NCBI GenBank assembly: GCA_023391425.1
Contig: JAEWAX010000041.1
Span: 124,001 to 188,000, forward strand
Origin: Bacillota bacterium
GTDB lineage: Bacteria > Bacillota > Clostridia > Acetivibrionales > DSM-1351
Direction of reading: 5' to 3'
DNA: 64,000 nt
Numbering within the stretch: the first letter of the stretch is position 1; each line of letters opens with the position of its first letter. Positions 45,392 through 54,475 of the stretch are shown in pieces. The notes under the pieces are model-generated. The model did no database searches. It was not told the DNA's origin and saw only the letters and a program-made list of their open reading frames with translations. The position numbers and the translations under genes were made by a program.

Positions 45392-47008
45392 ATGAAAAAA
45401 ATATTAGCATTAATGCTTTCACTTGCAATGGCAGTGACAATGTTTACAGGCTGTGCAGGTACAGCAACCACTACTGCCAAAGCCATTTCTGCAACTATCG
45501 GCTCAGAGCCAAAGACATTAGATCCTTCTCTAAATAACGCTCTTGATGGCGGCACATATATTAACTGTGCTTTTGAGGGATTAACAACATATGACAAGAA
45601 TTCTAAAATTGTTGCCGGTACTGCTGAAAAATGGGAAGTTAGCGCAGATGGTACAGTTTACACCTTCCACATTCGTAAGGATGCAAAATGGTCAGATGGT
45701 AAAGATGTAACTGCAAAGGATTTTGTATATTCCTGGAGAAGAGCTGTTGATCCAAAAACAGCTGCTGACTATGCTTATTATCTATACTTCGTTAAAAATG
45801 GAGAAGCTATTAATGGTGGCAAGGCTGCTGTTGATACATTAGGAGTAAAAGCTATTGACGATAAGACACTGGAGGTAACTCTTGAGTCTGCAATTCCATT
45901 CTTTACTGAAATAGTGGCCTTCCCTACTCTTGTTCCTTTAAGAGAAGATATTGTATCAGCTGATTCACAAAAATGGTCTCTCGATGCAAAGACTTATATC
46001 GGAAATGGACCATATGTTCTTACTAGCTGGGAACATGACTCAAAGCTTACGTTTGAGAAAAATACTAATTATTGGGGAAAAGATACTATAAAAGCACCAA
46101 AGCTTGAGTGGCTCTTAATGTCAGATGAGAATGCTATTCTCGGAGCATTTAAGAACGGCCAGGTTTCACTTGCACGTATGATTCCTACTGAAGAGTATGC
46201 TGCTGAAAAAGCTGCAGGAACATTACAGATCCTTCCTCAGTTGGGAACATATTATTTAGATTTATTAAATACTAAGGCTCCTTTTGATAATGCAAAAGTA
46301 AGACGAGCAGTATCTCTTGCTATTGATAGAAACTATATCGTAGAAAAGGTTACAAAAGGTGGGCAGATTCCTGCTTCAGGTTATGTTCCTTATGGTATAG
46401 CAGATGTTAGTGTATCACCTGACTTCCGTACAACTGGTGGCGAGTTCTACTCCGTTAAACCAGAAGACCTTGAGAAGAATATAGCTGAGGCAAAGAAACT
46501 TTTAGCTGAAGCAGGTTATCCTGATGGAAAAGGTTTCCCTAAAGTTACTTTCGGAATAAATACAGGTGGTAACCATCAACCAATAGCTGAGGCAATTCAA
46601 CAAATGCTTAAGAAAAACCTTGGTATAAACTGTGAAATCCAAGCACAAGAATGGAACGTATTCCAGCAGTCAAGAAAAGATGGCGTATTCAACATAAACC
46701 GTAATGGTTGGATAGGTGACTATATGGATGCTTCAACTTTCTTGGATATGTTTACTTCAAATAACGGTCAGAACAACTCAAAATACAGCAATCCAAAATA
46801 CGATGCAGCTATAAAAGCAGCTAGAACTGAGACTGATGCAACTAAACGTATAAAGCTATTCCATGATGCAGAAAAAATACTCATGGATGATATGGGTATA
46901 GTTCCTATATACTTCTATACTGACCCAATGGAAATCTCTAAGAATTTGCAGGATTATGTTGTAACACCACTTGGATTTATATACCTACAGTGGTCTTCAT
47001 TGAAATAA
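45392..47008 (+). CDS. oppA: Oligopeptide-binding lipoprotein OppA
   Basis: 538 residues; lipoprotein signal with cysteine at residue 21 (MFTGC), then the SBP_bac_5 fold with LDPSLNNALDGGTYINCAFEGL, FHIRKDAKWSDGKDVTAKDFVYSWRRAVDP and WIGDYMDASTFLDMF, characteristic of OppA. It captures peptides for OppBCDF. GGGGGT precedes the ATG. The 263-base gap after oppF contains an imperfect GGG...CCC hairpin near 45137-45175 that may partly terminate transcription and so raise or separate oppA expression. Confidence 0.94.
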   Translation: MKKILALMLSLAMAVTMFTGCAGTATTTAKAISATIGSEPKTLDPSLNNALDGGTYINCAFEGLTTYDKNSKIVAGTAEKWEVSADGTVYTFHIRKDAKWSDGKDVTAKDFVYSWRRAVDPKTAADYAYYLYFVKNGEAINGGKAAVDTLGVKAIDDKTLEVTLESAIPFFTEIVAFPTLVPLREDIVSADSQKWSLDAKTYIGNGPYVLTSWEHDSKLTFEKNTNYWGKDTIKAPKLEWLLMSDENAILGAFKNGQVSLARMIPTEEYAAEKAAGTLQILPQLGTYYLDLLNTKAPFDNAKVRRAVSLAIDRNYIVEKVTKGGQIPASGYVPYGIADVSVSPDFRTTGGEFYSVKPEDLEKNIAEAKKLLAEAGYPDGKGFPKVTFGINTGGNHQPIAEAIQQMLKKNLGINCEIQAQEWNVFQQSRKDGVFNINRNGWIGDYMDASTFLDMFTSNNGQNNSKYSNPKYDAAIKAARTETDATKRIKLFHDAEKILMDDMGIVPIYFYTDPMEISKNLQDYVVTPLGFIYLQWSSLK

Positions 47009-47087
47009 TGTAAACAGTATTAATAATAGTAATTAATTTAAATAACACATTAATGTGTTAAGTTGAATACGATGATTTAAATCATAA

Positions 47088-47132
47088 AAACAAGCGACCT
47101 TTGAGTTGGAAATCAAAGGTCGCTTGTTTTTA
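47088..47132. terminator. Bidirectional terminator between oppA and ferritin
   Basis: AACAAGCGACCTTTGA pairs with TCAAAGGTCGCTTGTT around a short loop; A and T runs on both sides allow use from either strand. It lies 80 bases after oppA and 78 bases after the end of the convergent ferritin gene. Confidence 0.93.
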
Positions 47133-47209
47133 ATTGGAAATTACGGTTTCTCTACAAATTCAAAAGCATTTAATCACCATGCTTTAAGTTATAATACTAA
47201 ATTTATTTT

Positions 47210-47725
47210 TTAAATAGTGCCTGGTGCTGGTGGTGTATATACTCTTTGAGCTAACTCTGCATCAAGCATAAACATACCATTTGAGTCATCTTTTATAAGT
47301 TTGAGCTTACGTAGAATCTTGTCAGCTGTTGCCTCTTCCTCAACCTGCTCTGTTACGAACCACTGAAGAAATTGATTTGTACCATGATCTTTTTCTTCTA
47401 ATGCATTATCAACTAAATTGTAGATAGATGCTGTTACAAACTGCTCATGCTTAAGTGATAAATCAAAAACCTCTTCTGCTGACTTGAAATTTATTTCAGG
47501 TGCATCAATTTTCAACAGCTCAACTTTTCCACCCTTCTGATTAATATAATTAAAAAACTTCATTGCGTGGTCACGTTCTTCTTGAACCTGAACATGAAAG
47601 TGGTTAGCAAAGCCATCTAAGTTTTGGTTTGCAAAGTATGCCTCCATACCTAAATATAAATATGCCGAGTAAAATTCTTTCTGTACTTGCTCATTTAATA
47701 ATTTGTTTAGTTTCTCGCTAATCAT
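47210..47725 (-). CDS. ftnA: Bacterial non-heme ferritin
   Basis: 171 residues, four-helix bundle with ferroxidase ligands Glu17, Glu50 and His53 (VQEERDHAMKF) and the second pair in the C-terminal half (EEKDHGTNQFLQWFVTEQVEEE). Stores iron as ferric oxide and protects against oxidative damage in the cytoplasm. AGGAGG precedes the ATG. Monocistronic by position. Confidence 0.95.
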   Translation of the reverse strand: MISEKLNKLLNEQVQKEFYSAYLYLGMEAYFANQNLDGFANHFHVQVQEERDHAMKFFNYINQKGGKVELLKIDAPEINFKSAEEVFDLSLKHEQFVTASIYNLVDNALEEKDHGTNQFLQWFVTEQVEEEATADKILRKLKLIKDDSNGMFMLDAELAQRVYTPPAPGTI

Positions 47726-47978
47726 TTTTACCTCCTAGTTAATATTTTTCGTATGTTAATAATCAGTATACCCTTGCTTTTTAATATTAAAACAACCTAA
47801 TTGATTTTCTATCTTATTTTGTAATTTAATAGTATTGTTCCACATTTTGCTGTACCTCTAATTTAATATTAATATAATTTATTTTACTATTCTTATGTTA
47901 TAATTATATTGTTGAATTTATTTTAATAATGAATAACATGATTTATCACCATAGAGAAATATTATTAGGGAGTCAATA

Positions 47979-48971
47979 ATGTATTTTGAGGATTTTAAGC
48001 CACTACTATACTCTGACACTTTAGTGTCAGATATTTTTATCAGCCAATATATGCCTTCCATGGACAGTAAGTGTGTGAAGGTCTACGTTTATATGCTTTT
48101 TCTGTGTAAGCACAACAAAAAAGCCACTACAGACGAACTAGCAAAAACGCTTAATCTAACACTTGATGAAGTAAAAGAAGCTTTGACGAGTTTGGATAAT
48201 CTCGAAATAATTACTTGGGTTGAAGACAAGATTCAATTTGTTGACTTAAAGGACGCTGAGATAAAGCGCATATATAAACTCAAGTCTATCTCTTCTCCTG
48301 AGCAGGCAAATGAGAACTTCGAGAAGAACAAAAGCCGAAATAGCACTCTTGCAGCTATTAATTCTAAGTTTTTTCAAGGCCTTATGCCACCAAACTGGTA
48401 CTTGACAATAGATAACTGGTTTTCTGTTTATAAATTTGATGAGGATGTAATGTACACACTCTTTAAATATTGTCACGACAACAATACGTTTCACAAGAGC
48501 TATATTGAGGCTGTTGCTACAAACTGGCACCGCCGTGGGATACTGAATTTCTTTGATTTAGAGAAGTACTTTGAAGAAATGTCACAGGTTCGCGGTATTA
48601 AGGGCACAATTATCAAAAAGCTGCGCCTTCGAAGAGCTCTAACTGAGTATGAGCACGAGTATGTCGAGAAATGGGTTATTGATTACAAGTATGGCTTTGA
48701 TGTTATTGAGATTGCTCTAAAAAAGACAGTTGGCAAAACCAATCCAGACTTTAAGTTTTTGAATAATGTTTTGACCAAGTGGCATGATCTTGGCCTAGTT
48801 TCTGCTGAAGAAATTATGGGATATGAAAATAGTCTTAAGTCACAGAGTCAAAATAGCCAAACTACCCAAAAGTCAAAGCCAAAGGATTCACAAAGAAATA
48901 ATTTTGATCAACGTGAATATGATGATGAGTATTTTGATAACTTTTTTACAAATACGACTAAGTCATCTTAA
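47979..48971 (+). CDS. DnaD-domain replication initiation protein
   Basis: 330 residues: an N-terminal winged-helix DnaD_N-like part (about 20-90, KVYVYMLFLCKHNKKATTDELAKTLNLTLDEVKEALTSLDNLEI) and a C-terminal DnaB_2/DnaD segment (about 215-285) ending in NVLTKWHDLGLVSAEEI, the YxxxIxxxW-type motif. A hydrophilic, glutamine/serine-rich tail follows. AGGGAG before the ATG. It lies 11 bases upstream of the helicase loader gene, forming the primosome pair seen in many Clostridia. Confidence 0.9.
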   Translation: MYFEDFKPLLYSDTLVSDIFISQYMPSMDSKCVKVYVYMLFLCKHNKKATTDELAKTLNLTLDEVKEALTSLDNLEIITWVEDKIQFVDLKDAEIKRIYKLKSISSPEQANENFEKNKSRNSTLAAINSKFFQGLMPPNWYLTIDNWFSVYKFDEDVMYTLFKYCHDNNTFHKSYIEAVATNWHRRGILNFFDLEKYFEEMSQVRGIKGTIIKKLRLRRALTEYEHEYVEKWVIDYKYGFDVIEIALKKTVGKTNPDFKFLNNVLTKWHDLGLVSAEEIMGYENSLKSQSQNSQTTQKSKPKDSQRNNFDQREYDDEYFDNFFTNTTKSS

Positions 48972-48982
48972 TTGGAGTTATT

Positions 48983-50005
48983 ATGAACAGAGATATCCAT
49001 AATATTATTGCAAGAGAATATGAGAAAAGACAGAAGCTAGCAGCAGATATCGCTGAGCAGAATAAGGCAGAACTGTATTCCAAAATACCACGACTGTCTG
49101 AAATTGATGATCAAATTAATCAGTTGGGAATTAAATACAATAGATTAATTCTATTTTCAAAAGGCGGTACAGCTGAGCTTTTATCTGAACTTAATCAAAG
49201 TATAAATGCACTTTCTAATGAGAAAATTGAGCTTCTTAAAAGTAATGACATTGATATCAATTTATTTAAGCCACAATACCAATGTGAGAAGTGCTGCGAC
49301 ACCGGCTATATAGGAGATTCCACCGGTTTTCAGCGATGTTCCTGCTATAAGCAGCAAATAATTAGCCATCTTTTTAAAATCTCAAATGTCAGTCTTACAG
49401 GAAATGAATGCTTCGAGAATTTTAATGAGATGCTTTACCCAGATGAGGTTAATCAAGCTAAATATGGAATAACTATTTCTCCACGTGAAAATATTATGGG
49501 CATAAAAGGAGCCTGCATTGAATTCACTAAAAGCATTGACGACCCAAATCAAAAAAATCTATTCTTTAGTGGTCGCACAGGCGTTGGAAAAACATTCTTA
49601 TCCTTCTGCATTGCTAGAGAGTTGATTAACCAAGGACGAACTGTGCTATATTTAACTGCACCGATGCTGTTTGATATTATTACTGAGTATAAAATGAAAG
49701 CTTTTAAAGAAGACAATTTTGACGATGATAGATATCAGAGTATTTTTTCTGTGGAACTGCTTATTATTGATGATCTAGGCACTGAGCCCTTGAGCGATGC
49801 AAGGTATGCAGAGCTTTTGAATATATTGAATACTCGACAAGCTCGTAATGCCATATCGGCTTGCAAGACTATTATTTCTACAAATATAAGCCCCAAAAAA
49901 CTATTTGAGCTCTACTCAGAGCGTGTAGCTTCCAGAATTAATGGACTTTTTGACAGACTTCTACTAGCAGGTAAGGATATACGCAGCGGAAATTCTCGGA
50001 TATAA
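48983..50005 (+). CDS. Primosomal helicase loader, DnaI/DnaC-type AAA+ ATPase
   Basis: 340 residues. N-terminal coiled-coil part, a zinc-binding cluster CEKCCDTGYIGDSTGFQRCSC region near 101-118, then an AAA+ domain with Walker A GRTGVGKTF (about 196-204), Walker B LLIIDDLGTE and an arginine finger region SERVASRI. Loads the replicative helicase with the DnaD-like protein encoded upstream. GGAG precedes the ATG. Confidence 0.93.
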   Translation: MNRDIHNIIAREYEKRQKLAADIAEQNKAELYSKIPRLSEIDDQINQLGIKYNRLILFSKGGTAELLSELNQSINALSNEKIELLKSNDIDINLFKPQYQCEKCCDTGYIGDSTGFQRCSCYKQQIISHLFKISNVSLTGNECFENFNEMLYPDEVNQAKYGITISPRENIMGIKGACIEFTKSIDDPNQKNLFFSGRTGVGKTFLSFCIARELINQGRTVLYLTAPMLFDIITEYKMKAFKEDNFDDDRYQSIFSVELLIIDDLGTEPLSDARYAELLNILNTRQARNAISACKTIISTNISPKKLFELYSERVASRINGLFDRLLLAGKDIRSGNSRI

Positions 50006-50066
50006 CAGTGTTTTAATAGTTTTATACTTATATTAAATTAATATGTAAACCAATCAAAGACATAAA

Positions 50067-50116
50067 TGAAAAAGGGGTACAAGCAGCTGTTATTTAACTG
50101 CGCGTACCCCTTTAAA
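50067..50116 (+). terminator. Terminator of the dnaD-dnaI pair
   Basis: AAAGGGGTAC (50071-50080) pairs with GTACCCCTTT (50104-50113), with an inner GCAG/CTGC arm. The following tract is TTTAAAT, so termination may be moderate. Confidence 0.75.
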
Positions 50117-50151
50117 TAGATATTTAAATATCTAAAAATGAAATAAAATCA

Positions 50152-50166
50152 CAGTATGCGGTTGCT
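50152..50166. repeat. Palindromic dispersed motif, copy 2 (core only)
   Basis: ATCACAGTATGCGGT matches the core of the palindromes at 40801-40835 and 52748-52785; flanks are not conserved. The surrounding gap (50117-50261) holds nothing else recognisable. Confidence 0.3.
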
Positions 50167-50261
50167 GTCCTAGCTATTTATTCCTGTATTCCATATATTT
50201 TATAGATGACACTAAAAATTGATACAATAACTTTTTGACACCCTTCAATATCTCTAGTTAA

Positions 50262-51467
50262 TTATACCAACCATAGAAATTTTAATAAATTATATATTAT
50301 TCCACTGTTCACATTCATCAACTCCAGTACTTGACCTACAAAAGTTAGGAATATCAAAATTAATCCAGGTAGCACTCCAAAAAGTCCTGCTATACTAAAT
50401 CCACTCTTTCTATTCTTCTCATTAAGTAGTACAAACTGAGTTTGAACTATATCATCAGAAGAAAGCTGAGTAGGTATAGCTTCAACAGCCTCAGTTTCTT
50501 GCTGTAAAAGTTTATCTTTATCTATCTCAGTATCTAGCTGCAAAAGGTTACCTTTATCATTTTCTAGCTGTACATTTGCAGACTCAAGCCTCATATCTTT
50601 TTCGGTACTTCTGCAGAAGGCGTATAACAATGCTATAAATGCAGCAGCAAACCCTAAAAAGATTATCGCGTAAAATACTATTACGATTACCAAAGAGGCT
50701 GTCGGAATATTTGAAAAATCTAATGTTTGAGCCTGCTTAATACCCATTTTTGAAAGGTTTTCTGTCATTTTTGTTGTTCCATAGGTCAGAAAAACTACTA
50801 CTGTATTGTTTGTAAAATGAGCAACCATTCCACAGTATATGCTTTTCGTCCTAAGTACAATAAAACCTATTAACACACCTAAAAGTATAGTGCTTATACC
50901 TTTTTGAATATCTCTATGCAGAATTCCAAATAGAATTGAAGTAGTTAATAATGAAGCAACCACACCAAGCCTCTCGTATCCTTTGCTTATTAGTCCTCTA
51001 AATAAGGTTTCCTCACAAACAGCAGCTGATACACCTATTACTAATATTGCAATAAAAAGTGTTGGTACATCTGCTATTTTAATTTGCTCTATCGGAAGAT
51101 TTTTCCCGAATATTAGCCTTATTACGCCTAATCCCAAAGCATTCAATACTCCAACAACAGGCATTGCGAACATCATTAAAAAAACGATTATCAGATAGTT
51201 CATAGGCCTTGCTTTTGTCAGCTTTAATGTATCTTTTATGTTGTATTTACCTACAACTAAAAATATTAATACAGGTAAGAGTATAAACAATACTTCACCA
51301 AGCCCACTTCTGAGAAAATTGTTTTTAAAGGGCAAAAGTACACCGCCATAGGTTAAAAATATCGACGTTATTGAAAAAAGTATACCCGCTGCTAAAGGGC
51401 CCGGATATTTTTTATTTTTCCTCCCTATTTGGATTGATGAATCCGGACCGAGCATGTTATTCTCCAC
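50262..51467 (-). CDS. CPBP-family intramembrane glutamic endopeptidase (Abi/CAAX type)
   Basis: 401 residues with about eight membrane segments. The three CPBP motifs are present: EETLFRG (about 152-158), FGILHRD and a later HFTNN. A charged, glutamate/glutamine-rich insert (about 290-345) separates the protease part from two C-terminal membrane segments. Such proteases process prenylated or membrane peptides and often protect bacteriocin producers. GTG start at 51467 with AGGAGG seven bases upstream. No bacteriocin gene is visible nearby. Confidence 0.9.
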   Translation of the reverse strand: MENNMLGPDSSIQIGRKNKKYPGPLAAGILFSITSIFLTYGGVLLPFKNNFLRSGLGEVLFILLPVLIFLVVGKYNIKDTLKLTKARPMNYLIIVFLMMFAMPVVGVLNALGLGVIRLIFGKNLPIEQIKIADVPTLFIAILVIGVSAAVCEETLFRGLISKGYERLGVVASLLTTSILFGILHRDIQKGISTILLGVLIGFIVLRTKSIYCGMVAHFTNNTVVVFLTYGTTKMTENLSKMGIKQAQTLDFSNIPTASLVIVIVFYAIIFLGFAAAFIALLYAFCRSTEKDMRLESANVQLENDKGNLLQLDTEIDKDKLLQQETEAVEAIPTQLSSDDIVQTQFVLLNEKNRKSGFSIAGLFGVLPGLILIFLTFVGQVLELMNVNSGIIYNLLKFLWLV

Positions 51468-51606
51468 AAAATATCCTCCTGAAATAATTTTAACATACTA
51501 AAAACCGTCATTTGCTACCTTTAATATTACTATTCAATACTGATCAATACAAACTATTTTTTACGTTTTAACAAACAACATTTACATTATATAGTATTTA
51601 TTCCAC

Positions 51607-51659
51607 AAAAAATAGCCTGAGAATGCACAGGTAACCTAATACCCTACACTCTCAAGCCA
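51607..51659 (-). terminator. Terminator of the SLH-protein gene
   Basis: On the minus strand a 13-bp stem (TGGCTTGAGAGTG against CATTCTCAGGCTA, three wobbles) followed by TTTTTT. It starts 15 bases past the stop. Confidence 0.88.
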
Positions 51660-51673
51660 TCATTTGAGTTAAC

Positions 51674-52702
51674 TTATTTTAGCTTTAATTCATATCCATC
51701 ACCCTTGATACTGAAAGAATCTGAACTACCAATTAAATATGCTTTTAAATAAGCGATTTTGTCTTTATTAGCCTTATATTGGTCACCGTCCAGGCTTCCT
51801 GTATATTCAATTGATTTTCCAGCTTCTATTTTTGAACTTGTCATCATCATTGTAAATGCCTTACCATCAGACCATCTATACAGTTCGCTTTTATCTGCTC
51901 CTAAAAGAACAAAATCAAATTTCTGTCCTGAGGAATGGTTGAAGGTTACTGAGTTTTTTGAATTATTGACTATTGACAACTTCATTTCTATTGAAGTATC
52001 TTTGACTGATATACTAGGCTTAATTTCAACTCCTGTGTTTTGATTTTCAACAAGCTTCACTAACTTTGAAATTACAACCGCAGCTTCTGCACGTGTTGAA
52101 TTACTCTTAGGTTGGAATAGATTTTTACCAGCACCAACGATCAACTTATAATGTGCTGCCCTGCCAACTTCACCACTGTAGATGGCTGTTACAGCACTAT
52201 CATCATTAAAGAATGGTGGCTTAATGTTGATAAGTGCATATCTATCACCCATTTTATATTTATAGGCATTCATAATATAGTGCACCATCTCTTCTCTGGT
52301 GAGTGTACTCTCAGGCTTAAAGCTTCCCTTGCCTTCAATAATATTTGCTGTCACAAGATCAATCAACGCTGTTGTGTAGGTTGCATCTTGCTTAACATCA
52401 TCAAAGTAGTCTTTGATATCAGGTGCTTTAAAGTAAGCAATCTGAATATCTAATGCATTATGAAGCATAACTGCAAACTCACTTCTGGTAATAGCTTTAC
52501 CAGGGGTAAATTTGTTTTGGCTAAAAGGAATTGCACCTTTTTTTGTGAGCATGTCAATGGAAGTCTCCGCCCAATGTCCTGAAACATCTGTAAAACTAAC
52601 TGTTGCAGTTGCTTCAACTTGAGTTGCTACCTGCGCAAATGAAACAGTACTTGATAACAAAATGGTACCTGCTAGAATAACTGCTGAAACTATTTTCTTC
52701 AT
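51674..52702 (-). CDS. Secreted SLH-domain protein with a C-terminal BsuPI-type domain
   Basis: Signal peptide (about 1-23, ending SFAQVA), three S-layer homology repeats (FTDVSGHWAETSIDML; YFDDVKQDATYTTALIDL; FFNDDSAVTAIYSGEVGRAAHYKLIVG) covering about 35-210, and a C-terminal immunoglobulin-like domain of the BsuPI proteinase-inhibitor family (about 225-340; FDFVLLGADKSELYRWSDGKAFT). The SLH part should anchor it to cell-wall polysaccharide; BsuPI domains bind an intracellular serine protease in Bacillus, but their role on a surface protein is unknown. GGAGG precedes the ATG. Confidence 0.88.
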   Translation of the reverse strand: MKKIVSAVILAGTILLSSTVSFAQVATQVEATATVSFTDVSGHWAETSIDMLTKKGAIPFSQNKFTPGKAITRSEFAVMLHNALDIQIAYFKAPDIKDYFDDVKQDATYTTALIDLVTANIIEGKGSFKPESTLTREEMVHYIMNAYKYKMGDRYALINIKPPFFNDDSAVTAIYSGEVGRAAHYKLIVGAGKNLFQPKSNSTRAEAAVVISKLVKLVENQNTGVEIKPSISVKDTSIEMKLSIVNNSKNSVTFNHSSGQKFDFVLLGADKSELYRWSDGKAFTMMMTSSKIEAGKSIEYTGSLDGDQYKANKDKIAYLKAYLIGSSDSFSIKGDGYELKLK

Positions 52703-52747
52703 ATATAATCCTCCAATATTTATTTAATAATACTAGTATGCATATAA

Positions 52748-52785
52748 ACAGCTATATGGTCACAGTATGTGACTCAACATAGTAG
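52748..52785. repeat. Palindromic dispersed motif (GTCACAGTATGTGAC), copy 3
   Basis: GTCACA-gta-TGTGAC is a perfect palindrome, preceded by AACAGCTATATG and followed by TCAACATAGTAG. Outer TAATACTA (from 52727) and TAGTATTA (to about 52790) pair as well, so the whole block can form one long hairpin of about 65 bases. Confidence 0.55.
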
Positions 52786-52990
52786 TATTATATTTTATTA
52801 GACTACAAGTGAAGAAATATGTTCCAAATAATTTTTATAATTTAGGAGTTTAATCCTTAAGTATCCTTGAAATACTAAATAATGAATGTTTATAATTGCT
52901 CAAAAATTTAAATTACTTATTACTTTTAAGTAGTTGTGTATTAGCCACATCAATTAATTTTTTATAAAAAGCATAGAAAGAGGTATTTTT

Positions 52991-53224
52991 ATGAACAGTG
53001 AAAAAATTATTAAGGTTAAAAAAAATGAAGAAGGCGTTGTTACTGAGGTAATGTTTGAAAGTGGTGAGGTATGCCCTTTGAATCATGCTATATTAATGGC
53101 AAAGCAAGGTGCTATAGAAGGCTTTAATGTAGTAAGAGGCAAAAACGGAGGAGAATATCTAAGCGCAGACCCAAATAGTTCAGATGCTGCTGATGATTTA
53201 GATGACATGCCAAGGTTTAAATGA
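52991..53224 (+). CDS. DUF3892-family small protein
   Basis: 77 residues matching the DUF3892 pattern (IIKVKKNEEGVVTEVMFESG, then NHAILMAKQGAIEGFNVVRGKNGGEYLS) with an acidic tail. Soluble, function unknown. AAAGAGGT six bases before the ATG and a strong terminator make it a monocistronic gene. Confidence 0.82.
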   Translation: MNSEKIIKVKKNEEGVVTEVMFESGEVCPLNHAILMAKQGAIEGFNVVRGKNGGEYLSADPNSSDAADDLDDMPRFK

Positions 53225-53251
53225 ATAATATTTAGTGTAACAATTTACAAA

Positions 53252-53302
53252 TTAACAAGGAGCAATTGGCAACCTGAGCCATTTGCTCCTTGTTAATTTT
53301 CT
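53252..53302 (+). terminator. Terminator of the DUF3892 gene
   Basis: Perfect 14-bp stem TTAACAAGGAGCAA (53252-53265) with TTGCTCCTTGTTAA (53283-53296), followed by TTTTC. Confidence 0.93.
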
Positions 53303-53366
53303 TTCAAAAACCTAAAGTATCTTAGATCTATTAGTATTAGAAATCCCAGTAAAATTTGTTGGGTTC

Positions 53367-54401
53367 TCAATCTTGTAATATTAATTTATATGCTTCTTCC
53401 TCCTTTTTTGCGACACAGTAAACTTTATCTTTCGTAGCATTTGTTATGTCTGCTCTGCCTAATAGAAATGCAGTTACATCTTCAGTTATTTTTTTAATTA
53501 TTTCACCTGACTCATAAAATAACTCTGCGCTTTGTTTCCAATATGGCTTATCGTATTTCTGACTCACATAAATTAATACCTTTGAGATAACATCTCTTGC
53601 ACCCATGTGTACAGAATCGTTTACGGGTTCATATGGCAAAAGCTCTTTAGGTAACAAAGGTGGGAATCCAGTATATTCAGCAAAGTGAAGCAAGCGTCTT
53701 CTATATTCCTCTTTATCCAATTGCTCCTTCCATAAAAGCAGATTATTGCCAAATTCTTTTATGGAATTTGCCCCAATATTATTATTTGAAATTGAATTAA
53801 ATATCAACTCTGCTTTTTTACTAAACCCTGCATTTGCAATCTCTTTTAAGCTTCTTGGGTTATTAAATTCGGCAGTAAAAAGTGTGAATGGTACATTCAT
53901 ATTCCAGCTATCTTCAAGGTCCTGATATGGAACTTCTTGAGGTTCATTTCTATCATTGTCGTAAATAACTATTACCCTTTTTTCATCATCATACCCTACA
54001 GCCATTATATAATGGATTGGTATATGAATTTTGTGATAAGCCCATTGAAAATATGGCATATTAAACATATCTAAAGCACCCAGTATTACTGGTATATCAT
54101 TGTTAACATATTTTTTTATTGTATTTAGCGAAGCTGCAAAGGATACTTCTTCACTTAATTTAATTCGATAACCAATTATGTCTTGCATAAATTCATACAT
54201 ACTTTTAGTAAATTCATTATTCCAGTATGAGATGTGCATATCTTTGTTTTCTGAATATAGGGAGTAATCCATTATTCCGCTTAAACAGAAAAATAAATAT
54301 TCTGGTGGCCTTTCTCCAGTAAGCCATTCATATTGGTCTTCCATACCATTCCAAGCACAGTTAATGGCACAGGCCTTATGTGGTATTTTTATAATTTTCA
54401 T
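53367..54401 (-). CDS. BtrH_N-domain protein (butirosin acyltransferase-like, papain-fold)
   Basis: 344 residues. The N-terminal half (CAINCAWNGMEDQYEWLTGERPPEYLFFCLSG, then PIHYIMAVGYDDEKRVIVIYDNDRN) fits the BtrH_N fold, a cysteine-protease-like domain with conserved Cys and His; the C-terminal half resembles the DUF4872 partner domain. BtrH transfers an acyl side chain in butirosin synthesis, but most homologues are uncharacterised and no carrier protein or aminoglycoside gene is present here. ATG at 54401 has GGGTGG six bases upstream. It follows the MerR gene by about 75 bases and could be in its regulon. Confidence 0.75.
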   Translation of the reverse strand: MKIIKIPHKACAINCAWNGMEDQYEWLTGERPPEYLFFCLSGIMDYSLYSENKDMHISYWNNEFTKSMYEFMQDIIGYRIKLSEEVSFAASLNTIKKYVNNDIPVILGALDMFNMPYFQWAYHKIHIPIHYIMAVGYDDEKRVIVIYDNDRNEPQEVPYQDLEDSWNMNVPFTLFTAEFNNPRSLKEIANAGFSKKAELIFNSISNNNIGANSIKEFGNNLLLWKEQLDKEEYRRRLLHFAEYTGFPPLLPKELLPYEPVNDSVHMGARDVISKVLIYVSQKYDKPYWKQSAELFYESGEIIKKITEDVTAFLLGRADITNATKDKVYCVAKKEEEAYKLILQD

Positions 54402-54475
54402 TTTAATCCACCCTTCACGTTTTATACTTATTTGCATTGAATATGGTTTTTCTATATTTCAAATGCGAAATAGTA

